Positions 1 through 7,493 of a DNA stretch of 64,000 bases are shown in pieces (the stretch's first letter is position 1; each line of letters opens with the position of its first letter). The notes beneath the pieces are model-generated. The model did not search any database and was not told the DNA's origin. It worked only from the letters and a program-made list of their open reading frames with translations. Position numbers and translations under genes: made by a program. The stretch comes from Rhodospira trueperi (GTDB lineage: Bacteria > Pseudomonadota > Alphaproteobacteria > Rhodospirillales > Rhodospirillaceae). The stretch spans positions 62,001 through 126,000 of the forward strand of contig NZ_FNAP01000004.1 of assembly GCF_900101965.1 (NCBI RefSeq). Direction: 5' to 3'.

Positions 1-2
1 CG

Positions 3-1454
3 GCGTCGTTCGGCGCGGCTCTGGACCAAGCCCGCGCCGCCGCCGACCTGCTGACCCAACAGCGCGATACGCAATCGCCCTGGCCGACCCTGATCGCCGA
101 CCGGCTGCGGGCGCTGTCGCTGTTCGCCGACGACCCGGGTCAAGACAGCGCCACGCCGCGCGCGCGTGCGCTGGGCCGCCTCCACCAGACGCTGTCCCTG
201 GCGGCCCGCTCCGGGGCTCCCGCCCTGGGTTTCCTGGAGCGCGAGGCCCGGCGGCAGGCAGCCCGAGCCATCGCCGCGCCCGGCCTGCCCATCGGGCTGG
301 AGCGGCCCGCGCCCCCCGGATCCGGCCTCACCGTCCACGCCGTCATTGCCGCCGCCCTGGACATTCCCGAGGCGCGCCGGTCCGCCTTGGCCAACGAGGC
401 CCGCGCGGATCGGCTGTGGCGCGAGGCGGACGACGCCCTTGCCCGCGCCGCCGACATCGCCCAGACAACGGCCGTGGCTCGCCTTTCGGGCCTGAGCCTG
501 ACGGCGGACGCCGCGTGGCGCCGTCTCCGGGATGCTCTTCTTGCCAGCCTGCTGGCCGTTCTGGCCTTGGCCGCCGGCGGCGGCGCCCTGGTCGCCACCG
601 CCTACGCCCGGCCGCTGAGCCGGTTGGGGCGTCGCGCGGCCGATCTCGGGCTGGGGAGGACCCGGGGCGGACCGACCCGCGATGTGGCCTGGACCGCCCT
701 GGAAAACGCCGTTGCGGTGGCCGGCGACACGTCCGCGCGGGACCAGGGAGCGATCGAGGCGGCCCTCCGGCGCGATGCCGCCACCTTGCGGCTGGCCCTG
801 CTGGGCGCGGCCTCCGAGGCCGCCGCCGGGCGCGCGCTGGCCGCAACGGCGCCCGTTCTCGCGCGGACGCTGGCCGACGACCCCGAAACCGCCCGGGATG
901 TGCTGTCGGCGCTGCGGCGCCTTGCGGCGGGCGCCGATGACACGCCGCACGCGCCGCTTGATCGGATCCTGACCGATGTCCTTGCCGTGCTGGACCAGCA
1001 GGTTCGGCACCGGGGACTCGACCTGACGCTGACCTGCCCGCCCAACCTGTGGATCGACGCCCCGTCCGCCGTTCTGGCGGCGGTGGTCTGTTATGTGGTC
1101 GAGGCGGCCGTGCTGCGTGCGGAGGACCATGGCGCGGGCTCCAGCCGTCCCGTCGCCGTGTCCGTGACCGTCGAGGTCGAGGGGAGCGACCGGCTGCGAC
1201 TGGTCATCGACGATGACGGCCCGCCCGCGTCGCCCGCCGCCGCCGGCCTGTTGCCCGGCATCGACGATGGCGGAGGACCCGCCGACCCGGCCGCGCGCCT
1301 TGCCCAGGCCCTGCGGGAGGAGCCCGACGCGGCGGCCCTGCTGCTGGCCGACGGTCTGGCACGGGCGGGGCTGGGCACGCCGTTGGCGGTCACGGCGCGA
1401 CACTCCAGCGGCCCACGCACGATCCTGACCGTACGGCCGCTCACCCCAGGATGA
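3..1454 (+). CDS. Degenerate sensor histidine kinase, C-terminal part (5' end outside window)
   Basis: The frame is open from base 3 with no stop, so the start lies upstream of the window; about 483 residues are visible. A hydrophobic segment (about residues 178-201 of the visible part) is followed by a HAMP-like stretch (ARPLSRLGRRAADL), then a helical region, then an ATPase-like domain carrying VIDDDG about 75 residues before the end. The usual N-box of histidine kinases is poor (AVVCYVVEAAVL) and I do not see a clean phospho-acceptor His box. It may therefore be a degenerate kinase, a histidine phosphotransferase-like protein, or a pseudokinase. The 3' end overlaps the convergent SNase-like gene by 14 bp. 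Family assignment is inference from architecture. Confidence 0.55.
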   Translation, partial: ASFGAALDQARAAADLLTQQRDTQSPWPTLIADRLRALSLFADDPGQDSATPRARALGRLHQTLSLAARSGAPALGFLEREARRQAARAIAAPGLPIGLERPAPPGSGLTVHAVIAAALDIPEARRSALANEARADRLWREADDALARAADIAQTTAVARLSGLSLTADAAWRRLRDALLASLLAVLALAAGGGALVATAYARPLSRLGRRAADLGLGRTRGGPTRDVAWTALENAVAVAGDTSARDQGAIEAALRRDAATLRLALLGAASEAAAGRALAATAPVLARTLADDPETARDVLSALRRLAAGADDTPHAPLDRILTDVLAVLDQQVRHRGLDLTLTCPPNLWIDAPSAVLAAVVCYVVEAAVLRAEDHGAGSSRPVAVSVTVEVEGSDRLRLVIDDDGPPASPAAAGLLPGIDDGGGPADPAARLAQALREEPDAAALLLADGLARAGLGTPLAVTARHSSGPRTILTVRPLTPG

Positions 1455-2292
1455 CGCGGGTCTCCAGCGCCGCCGCGTGGTCGAGGGCGATCATCGGGCC
1501 GTTGGTGGGAAACAGCCAGCCACGCACCTGGATGAACTGGCGTTCCAGGTCGAGCAGATCGGCGACATCCAGACCGGCGCGGCGCGGGTGCTCGACCATC
1601 ACCGTGAAATCGCGGCGCCAGTCGCGCCCGAAGTTGAGATAGATGCGACTTCGCATCCGGGCGGCATCCAGCACCGTGCCGCGCACGATCTGGAAGGTGC
1701 CAATCCAGGGCCATGTCTCATCGGGTGCGCGCGGCGCATAGAGGGGATCGCGCCACAGGCCGCGCCCCGCGGCCCGGGCTTCCGCCTCCAGCGTCAGGAG
1801 TTCGCCGGCCCCGGCGGCGGCGCCGGGCATGGTGGCCACCCGCGCCAGCCCGCGCGCGATCAACTCCGCCTGAACCCAGAGGCCGCCGGGCTCCAGCGTC
1901 ACCTGCGCCAATACGCGGCCGTAGCGGTCCCGCGCGACCTCCGGCGTCCACGGCCGCACGGATCGACCGACACAGGTCGACTCCAGCGCCGCGCGCGCCT
2001 GCGCCGCCCAGTCGGCCACGCGCGCCATCTCCTCGGGCGCGCCGTCCTGGGGCAGGTCCGTCGGCTGGGGCAGGCGAATGGCGGCCAGCCTGACGCGCCG
2101 GCCGTCCCCCAGAATCAATGCGCCATCGGTCCCGAGTGCCCGCGCGGTGCCGCCGGGATCCGGCGTCAGGCCCTCGGCCGGCGCGATGTCCCCCGCTCCC
2201 CGCGCGGTTCGGGAGAAAAGAAACCCGACACCCGCAAGCCCGGCCAGACAGCGTCGGCGGGTCAACGGGTGTCGGGGAGTCATGCCTCGCAT
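1441..2292 (-). CDS. Exported thermonuclease-like (SNase) domain protein
   Basis: The protein has 283 residues. The N-terminus has a twin-arginine-type signal (LTRRRCLAGLAGVGFLF), predicting Tat export to the periplasm. The following domain matches the staphylococcal nuclease fold: VRLAAIRLPQ early in the barrel, then the DRYGRVLAQV signature, then the helix ending in a Leu-Ile-x-x-G-x-A pattern (ELIARGLARV). The canonical acidic residue after the first motif (IDAPE-type) is replaced by RLPQ, so catalytic competence is uncertain. A second ATG at 2283 gives a protein three residues shorter that also retains the RR motif. The C-terminal 80 residues do not match anything I recognise. It converges on the upstream kinase-like gene. 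Confidence 0.7.
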   Translation of the reverse strand: MRGMTPRHPLTRRRCLAGLAGVGFLFSRTARGAGDIAPAEGLTPDPGGTARALGTDGALILGDGRRVRLAAIRLPQPTDLPQDGAPEEMARVADWAAQARAALESTCVGRSVRPWTPEVARDRYGRVLAQVTLEPGGLWVQAELIARGLARVATMPGAAAGAGELLTLEAEARAAGRGLWRDPLYAPRAPDETWPWIGTFQIVRGTVLDAARMRSRIYLNFGRDWRRDFTVMVEHPRRAGLDVADLLDLERQFIQVRGWLFPTNGPMIALDHAAALETRVILG

Positions 2293-2340
2293 CCTTCCTC
2301 GGCCCCGCGGGACGCGTACGGCCGTGCGGATTCATGAGCC

Positions 2341-2455
2341 GTCATTGCGAGCCCTCGTCATTTGACGAGGGCGTAGCAATCCAGGGCGGACGGTTCAAGG
2401 ATTGGCCCTGGATTGCCCCATTTTTTTGCTTTTGGGTTGCGCTCCTCGCAATGAC
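2341..2455. repeat. Nested palindromic repeat, GTCATTGCGAG/CTCGCAATGAC ends
   Basis: The element is bounded by GTCATTGCGAG (2341-2351) and its exact reverse complement CTCGCAATGAC (2445-2455). Inside are two further perfect palindromes: a 10-bp stem with a 2-nt loop at 2351-2372, and GCAATCCAGGGC (2376-2387) pairing with GCCCTGGATTGC (2405-2416). The terminal motif resembles short palindromic repeats I recall from many bacterial genomes. It lies between the start of the SNase-like gene and the end of leuA and may also act as a transcription-blocking structure. Confidence 0.75.
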
Positions 2456-2489
2456 GACGACCACAGTGTTCCCGCCGGAACGGCGCGGC

Positions 2490-4250
2490 CTACTCCGCCG
2501 CCGCCTCGGTCCCGGCCGCCTGAGCGTCCTCTTTGGCCTTCTGGGTCGAGCGCGCCCCGCCCGAGCAGCCGGCCGCGTTCAGGCGCCGCACCCGGTTGAC
2601 CGACGACAGGATGGCGTTCAGCGACGCCTGCACAATGTTGGTGTGGCGACCGACACCGTACATGGGCGCGTGGCCCTCGGCCTTCATCTCGACGTAGGCG
2701 TAGGCCTGCGCGTTGGCGCCCGTTCCCAGCGCATGCTCGGAGTAGTTCACCACCTCCAACGCCATGCCGAGATCTGTCTTGAGCGCGTCGACGAAGGCAT
2801 CCAACGGCCCGTTGCCGCGCCCGCTGACCTTGTGCTCCTCACCGTTCACCACCAGAACAGCGTCGAGCACGCGGATGTCCGTGGCGTGGGTGTCGGGGAC
2901 GGTGCGGTACTCCTTCAGCGCGAGGTCGCCCGGGTTCTGCACCAGGTATTCGGTCTGGAAGATGTCCCAGAGCTGCATGGCGGTCACCTCGCCCTCGCTC
3001 TCGTCGGTGATGTGCTGGACCACGCCGGAGAACTCGACCTGAAGGTTGCGCGGCATCTGCAAGGCGTGGTCCCGCTCCAGGATGTGCGCGACCCCGCCCT
3101 TGCCGGACTGGCTGTTGATGCGGATGACGGCCTCGTAGGTGCGGCCCACGTCGGTCGGGTCGATGGGCAGGTAGGGCACCTCCCACATACCACTGTTGGA
3201 CTGGCGCAGGGCGCGCAGGCCCTTGTTGATGGCGTCCTGGTGCGAGCCCGAGAAGGCCGTGAACACCAACTCGCCCGCATAGGGGTGGCGCGGATGCACC
3301 GGCAAACGGTTGCAGTACTCGGCCGTGGTCACAAGCTCCGGCATATTGGAGCAGTCAAGGCCCGGATCGACGCCCTGGGTGAACATGTTCATCGCCAGCG
3401 TGACCACGTCCACGTTGCCCGTGCGCTCGCCGTTGCCGAACAGCGTGCCCTCGACGCGGTCGGCCCCGGCCATGAGCGCCAGTTCCGTCGCCGCCACCCC
3501 GGTGCCCCGGTCGTTGTGCGGGTGCAGGGAAATGATCACGCTGTCGCGGTTCTTGACGTTCCGCGAGAACCACTCGATCTGGTCGGCATAGACGTTGGGC
3601 GTGGCCATCTCCACCGTGCTGGGCAGGTTGAGGATCAGGCGCTTTTCGGGCGTCGGCTGGAAGACGTCCATCACCGCCTCGCAGATCTCGACGGCGAAGT
3701 CGAGCTCGGTGCCGGTGAAGCTCTCGGGCGAATACTGATAGTGAATGTCGGTGTCGGTCTCACCGGCCAGCGAATGGATCAACTCGGCCCCTTGGCGGGC
3801 GATGTCGATGATGCCAGCGCGGTCCATGCCGAACACGACGCGGCGCTGCAACTCCGACGTCGAGTTGTAGACGTGGACGATGGCGCGGCGGCAGCCCTTC
3901 AGGGCCTCGAACGTGCGGCGGATCAGCGGCTCACGGGCCTGCACGAGCACCTGAAGGGTGACGTCCTCCGGGACCATGTCGTTTTCGATCAGGTAGCGGG
4001 CGAAGTCGAAATCGGTCTGCGAGGCCGCCGGGAACCCGACCTCGATCTCCTTGAAGCCCATACGCACGAGGGTCTCGTACAGGCGCGCCTTGCGCTGAAT
4101 GCCCATCGGCTCGATGAGCGCCTGGTTGCCGTCGCGCAGGTCCACGGAGGCCCAGATCGGCGCCTGGGTGATGGTCGCCGACGGCCACTTGCGGTCGGGC
4201 AGGTCAACGGGCGGGAACGGGCGGTACTTGGCTTTCGGATCGACGTGCAT
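2490..4250 (-). CDS. leuA: 2-isopropylmalate synthase
   Basis: LeuA condenses acetyl-CoA with 2-oxoisovalerate, the first committed step of leucine synthesis, in the cytoplasm. The 586-residue length fits the long LeuA type found in actinobacteria and some proteobacteria. The TIM-barrel opens with the family signature VDLRDGNQAL (about residues 36-45, with the metal/catalytic R39-D40), and the conserved SLHPHNDRGT histidine motif is present. The C-terminal third matches the leucine-binding regulatory domain. It ends in an Ala/Glu-rich tail. The start is supported by GGAGAG just upstream. A leucine-rich leader peptide 260 bp upstream on the same strand indicates attenuation control. Confidence 0.95.
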   Translation of the reverse strand: MHVDPKAKYRPFPPVDLPDRKWPSATITQAPIWASVDLRDGNQALIEPMGIQRKARLYETLVRMGFKEIEVGFPAASQTDFDFARYLIENDMVPEDVTLQVLVQAREPLIRRTFEALKGCRRAIVHVYNSTSELQRRVVFGMDRAGIIDIARQGAELIHSLAGETDTDIHYQYSPESFTGTELDFAVEICEAVMDVFQPTPEKRLILNLPSTVEMATPNVYADQIEWFSRNVKNRDSVIISLHPHNDRGTGVAATELALMAGADRVEGTLFGNGERTGNVDVVTLAMNMFTQGVDPGLDCSNMPELVTTAEYCNRLPVHPRHPYAGELVFTAFSGSHQDAINKGLRALRQSNSGMWEVPYLPIDPTDVGRTYEAVIRINSQSGKGGVAHILERDHALQMPRNLQVEFSGVVQHITDESEGEVTAMQLWDIFQTEYLVQNPGDLALKEYRTVPDTHATDIRVLDAVLVVNGEEHKVSGRGNGPLDAFVDALKTDLGMALEVVNYSEHALGTGANAQAYAYVEMKAEGHAPMYGVGRHTNIVQASLNAILSSVNRVRRLNAAGCSGGARSTQKAKEDAQAAGTEAAAE

Positions 4251-4334
4251 GGAAACTCTCCGGTCGTCGCGGGGCGCCTTGCGGGGCGCGGTTTGGGCTC
4301 AATCTACACGAGGAAAGCGGTGGCCGCGAGGCTT

Positions 4335-4373
4335 CGGTCGCCGGCGGGCCACGCAAGACGCGGCCGGCGACCG
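4335..4373 (-). promoter_or_regulatory. Strong hairpin in leuA leader, candidate attenuator stem
   Basis: CGGTCGCCGGC (4335-4345) and GCCGGCGACCG (4363-4373) form a perfect 11-bp stem in the transcribed leader between the leucine-rich peptide and leuA. There is no U-run directly after it, so it is not a textbook intrinsic terminator; it could be a GC-rich terminator, or part of an alternative fold. Its place between leader peptide and structural gene suits attenuation. Function is inference. Confidence 0.45.
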
Positions 4374-4508
4374 TTGGTTAGTCGCAGGGTGATGGAGGCC
4401 ATCGAACGACCGGAGGCGGCCGGACTGCGCTGGGCGGGGATCATGGGAACGAAACCTTGCGGGACGGTGACTGTCTGGACGGGGCCGTGCGGGCGCGCGG
4501 CAACGGGC

Positions 4509-4580
4509 TTACTGGCAGGTTAGAGCCAGTAGCAGGTCCAGGCGTAGGGCCAGCGTCTTGCGGGGCAAGGTCATCATCAT
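4509..4580 (-). CDS. leuL: Leucine leader peptide (transcription attenuator of leuA)
   Basis: This is a 23-codon open frame, ATG-ATG-ATG start and TAA stop, with 8 leucines of 23 residues. They cluster as L-D-L-L-L-A-L near the end (reading MMMTLPRKTLALR, then LDLLLALTCQ). Three of the leucines use CTA, a codon expected to be scarce in such GC-rich DNA. This is the classic design of amino-acid operon attenuators: ribosome stalling at leucine codons changes the downstream RNA fold. It lies 258 bp upstream of leuA on the same strand. No good Shine-Dalgarno is seen. A TTGACC/CATCGT pair (4610-4615 and 4587-4592, 17-bp spacing) would put the transcript start almost at the first ATG, so this promoter is only tentative. 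Confidence 0.75.
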   Translation of the reverse strand: MMMTLPRKTLALRLDLLLALTCQ

Positions 4581-4744
4581 GCGGCTACGATGGGCAAGGC
4601 GGCGGCGGAGGTCAAGGGGGAAAACGGTTCGGCGACGTCAGGCCGGGCCGTTGCGGACTTCGCCTAAGAGCTGGTCGCGAAACGCATCAGGCGCGACTGG
4701 CTCGTCCCCGCGTTCCGCTCAGTTCCGCCCCCGTCCCCGGCCAA

Positions 4745-5104
4745 TCAGGGATGAGCGGCCCTGAAAATATTGCGCGCGATCTCGATGGCGTACAACGCCT
4801 CTTCCTTAGACACGTTCGCCGCAAGGTCATAGTCAGCCCTGATCCGCAGATCCTTCAGGGTCTTGAAATACCGCTTCATCCGATAGAGCCGGGATGAACC
4901 CGGTTGCGCATACCTGAGTCGGTCCCCGACCACGCTGTGTTTTGCGTTCTGATAGTTCCGCGCCGGGTCAAGGCAAAGAGTCTCGCACGCCAAATGGTAA
5001 ACTGCGTAATAGGCAAGGTGAGCCGAAGCTCGGCGAAACTCTTCAGCGTCCAGCCCCGCGTATTCAGTCGCGGCCGCCAATAAATCTTCAGGCGCGACGG
5101 TCAT
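4745..5104 (-). CDS. HEPN-domain protein (UPF0332-like)
   Basis: The protein has 119 residues. The helical pattern and the late motif RIRADYDLAANVSKEEAL followed by A-x-x-I-x-x-A-R match the R-x-x-ADY signature of UPF0332-type HEPN proteins, a superfamily rich in RNases and RNase-derived components of toxin-antitoxin and phage-defence systems. The classical Rx4-6H catalytic motif is not obvious, so nuclease activity is not established. Its start overlaps the stop of the upstream coiled-coil gene by 17 bp, so the two are translationally coupled. Base composition is a little less GC-rich than the flanking housekeeping genes. No nucleotidyltransferase (MNT) partner is present. Confidence 0.6.
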   Translation of the reverse strand: MTVAPEDLLAAATEYAGLDAEEFRRASAHLAYYAVYHLACETLCLDPARNYQNAKHSVVGDRLRYAQPGSSRLYRMKRYFKTLKDLRIRADYDLAANVSKEEALYAIEIARNIFRAAHP

Positions 5105-5810
5105 GCGCCCACCGCAGCACGACTTCCCCCATCAGATGCGGCGCCGCAGCCTCGACTTCATCGTGGATTCCGTCCTCGAACGCCAGCAGTCCCTGAGGGT
5201 CGTCGGCCAAATCGGGCGGCGGCGCAACGGCTATGGCCGGCACAACGTCACCCTCCTCAACGAAGGGCGCGTCACGCTCTGGTCGCAGGTCGCGCCGAAT
5301 AAGCGCCGCCTCATACAGTTTTTGAGCTTGGGCGCCAAGGGACTGGGAGGGGTCGATGGAAGACAGTCTTTCGACCTCAGCCCTATAGCGCGTCGCAATC
5401 CTGCCGATATCTTTGTGAAACTCCCGAAGCGCCGCCTCCATACGATGGATGGCATCGTTGCGCTTTTGTTGGCGTGCGACTTTTTTGAGCTTGCGAACCG
5501 CGTCCAGCATATTTCGAAAGTTGGCGCGGCGCTCTTCTATGGCCGTACATTCCTCCAACAATTTGTCTTTTGCCACCGGGAACCCGGCCTTAACAGACGC
5601 GGACACAGTTACCAGAACTTCCAGGGATTTCTTTTCCAGACGAAGAACAAAATCCGCCCGCATCTGCTCGAAAAGAGCGACGGCCGGTGCCACTTCGTCC
5701 GACGGCGCCTTGTCGTGAATCAACGTCAGAACCCGCCGCACTTGCCCGAGTGGAGCGTCCATCTGCCGTGGGTCGAAAGACCCCATGTCATCATATGCTG
5801 CGTGTCCCAT
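5088..5810 (-). CDS. Unrecognised coiled-coil protein coupled to HEPN gene
   Basis: The protein has 240 residues from the ATG at 5810; a second in-frame ATG at 5786 (eight codons later) is equally possible, since neither has a good ribosome-binding site. The frame stays open far upstream but that part has shadow-like composition. The middle is charged and helical (LEKKSLEVLVTVSASV; ERRANFRNMLDAVRKLKKV), consistent with a coiled coil. The C-terminal third is Pro/Ala/Asp-rich. No signal peptide or membrane segment is seen. I do not recognise the family. The overlap with the HEPN gene suggests joint function, perhaps as regulator, adaptor or antidote; that is inference. Confidence 0.6.
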   Translation of the reverse strand: MGHAAYDDMGSFDPRQMDAPLGQVRRVLTLIHDKAPSDEVAPAVALFEQMRADFVLRLEKKSLEVLVTVSASVKAGFPVAKDKLLEECTAIEERRANFRNMLDAVRKLKKVARQQKRNDAIHRMEAALREFHKDIGRIATRYRAEVERLSSIDPSQSLGAQAQKLYEAALIRRDLRPERDAPFVEEGDVVPAIAVAPPPDLADDPQGLLAFEDGIHDEVEAAAPHLMGEVVLRWAHDRRA

Positions 5811-5958
5811 GCTTTGATGATTGGAACGCAACCCAGGCAGAGTCAAGCGGTAGGGCGCAGTCACGCCACCCCCGGACGTCGCCGCCCTTCGGTCGGCACA
5901 ATCGGAAGGCGCACTCTTCTCGGCAGTCGGGTTCAGACACGAAAGGACGCGCATCCCC

Positions 5959-6201
5959 ATGGCCCTGCCGAAGACCCTCCGTCCCGGACCTCTTGCCATC
6001 CTGAGCACCGCTCTCGTTGTCTTCGCGCTGGCCGGCGCGCCGGCCGCCCTCGCCGGCAACGGCCAGGAGATCACCGGCCCGTCGTCCGACTGCCAGGGCC
6101 AGAACTGCCCCAAGCCCACGGATGGCGGCGGACAGGCGAGCGGTCCCGCCACCGATCCCACCGGTGGCACCGAGGGCACCTTCGCCGACTTCGAACGCTG
6201 A
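5959..6201 (+). CDS. Small exported protein
   Basis: The protein has 80 residues. A typical Sec signal peptide (basic start, hydrophobic core ILSTALVVFALAGAPAALA, then the A-x-A cleavage site) is followed by a mature part of about 48 residues that is rich in Gly, Pro, Thr and Ser and carries two cysteines (DCQGQNC). AAGGA lies 11 bp upstream of the start. I do not recognise a family. It could be a small envelope protein or a spurious frame in GC-rich DNA; the good signal peptide argues for a real gene. Confidence 0.5.
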   Translation: MALPKTLRPGPLAILSTALVVFALAGAPAALAGNGQEITGPSSDCQGQNCPKPTDGGGQASGPATDPTGGTEGTFADFER

Positions 6202-6442
6202 TCTCGCCTCCGCGTCGCACCGCCGCAGCCTCGCGAACGGGCATCCTGCACCCTTGCACCCGGCCCCCACCCGGGGTCATAGTCGCGCGCCGAGCCGGTG
6301 CCGTGGGTCGATGCCCGGCACCGGCCGGTAGTCGTTCGTCCCGCCGTGCAAGGAAAGTCGCTCGCCCATGATCGCCCGTTCGTTCTCGCCGTGCCGCCGT
6401 CCTGTCGCTTGGTCTCTGTTTCCGCGCGGGAGGGCCTGAGCC

Positions 6443-7486
6443 ATGGCCAAGGCCTTTCCCTTCTCGGCCATCGTCGGCCAGGATGAGATGAAGATGGCCC
6501 TGCTGATCGCCGCCGTCGATCAGGGTGTGGGCGGTGTGATGGTGTTCGGCGACCGCGGCACCGGCAAGTCCACGGCGGTGCGCGCACTGGCCGCGCTGTT
6601 GCCGCCGATGAGCGTGGTCAAGGACTGCCGTTTCAACGGCGACCCCAAGACGCACCAGGACTACTGCGCCACCACCTGCGAGGTGCGGGCGGCCATTGAG
6701 AACGGCGCGACGATGGAGGTGGTGGACGCGCCGGTTCCCGTGGTGGACCTGCCGCTTGGCGCCACCGAAGACCGCGTGGTCGGTGCGCTCGACCTGGAAC
6801 GCGCCCTGACCCAAGGTGAGAAGGCGTTCGAGCCCGGTCTGCTGGCCCGCGCCCATCGCGGCTTCCTCTATATCGACGAGGTGAACCTGCTGGAGGACCA
6901 CCTCGTCGACCTGCTGCTCGACGTGGCCGCCTCCGGCGAGAACGTGGTCGAGCGCGAGGGCCTCAGCGTGCGCCATCCGGCGAAGTTCGTGCTGGTCGGC
7001 TCCGGCAACCCGGAAGAAGGCGAGTTGCGGCCCCAGTTGCTGGACCGCTTCGGGCTGGCCGTCGAGGTCACCACGCCGAAGGAGCTGGAAACCCGCGTCG
7101 AGGTGGTCAAGCGCCGCGACGCCTTCGAGCGAGACCCGAACGGCTTTCTGGCCACCTGGAGCCAGAAAGAGTCCGGCGAGGCGCTGCGCATCCGCGACGC
7201 CCGGGACCGCGTGCAGGAGGTGGAGGTGCCCGACGCGGTGCTGAACACCGTGGCGAAGCTGTGCATGACCCTGGGCACCGACGGCCTGCGCGGCGAGTTG
7301 ACCGTCATCCGCGCGGCCCGCGCGCTGGCCGCGCTGGAGGGCGACGTCGAGGTGGACGAGGGCCATGTGCGCAAGGTCGCCGCCATGGCCCTGCGCCACC
7401 GCCTGCGCCGCGACCCGCTGGACGAGTCGGGCTCCACCGTCCGGGTTCAGCGCGCCGTCGAAGAGGTTCTGGGCGCGGAGGCATAG
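6443..7486 (+). CDS. bchI: Magnesium chelatase ATPase subunit I
   Basis: BchI is the AAA+ motor of magnesium chelatase, which inserts Mg2+ into protoporphyrin IX and commits tetrapyrrole to bacteriochlorophyll. The length of 347 residues is normal. Walker A GDRGTGKS lies at residues 36-43 and Walker B FLYIDE at 141-146. GGGAGGG upstream supports the start. bchD starts 7 bp after the stop, and bchO, crtI and crtB follow in the same direction, consistent with one photosynthesis transcription unit or superoperon. Confidence 0.97.
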   Translation: MAKAFPFSAIVGQDEMKMALLIAAVDQGVGGVMVFGDRGTGKSTAVRALAALLPPMSVVKDCRFNGDPKTHQDYCATTCEVRAAIENGATMEVVDAPVPVVDLPLGATEDRVVGALDLERALTQGEKAFEPGLLARAHRGFLYIDEVNLLEDHLVDLLLDVAASGENVVEREGLSVRHPAKFVLVGSGNPEEGELRPQLLDRFGLAVEVTTPKELETRVEVVKRRDAFERDPNGFLATWSQKESGEALRIRDARDRVQEVEVPDAVLNTVAKLCMTLGTDGLRGELTVIRAARALAALEGDVEVDEGHVRKVAAMALRHRLRRDPLDESGSTVRVQRAVEEVLGAEA

Positions 7487-7493
7487 CGGCGTC

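Noticed and set aside
2118-4523. 801-residue open frame on the plus strand opposite leuA
   Set aside because: It is the antisense shadow of leuA in GC-rich DNA; the minus-strand frame has clear LeuA motifs.
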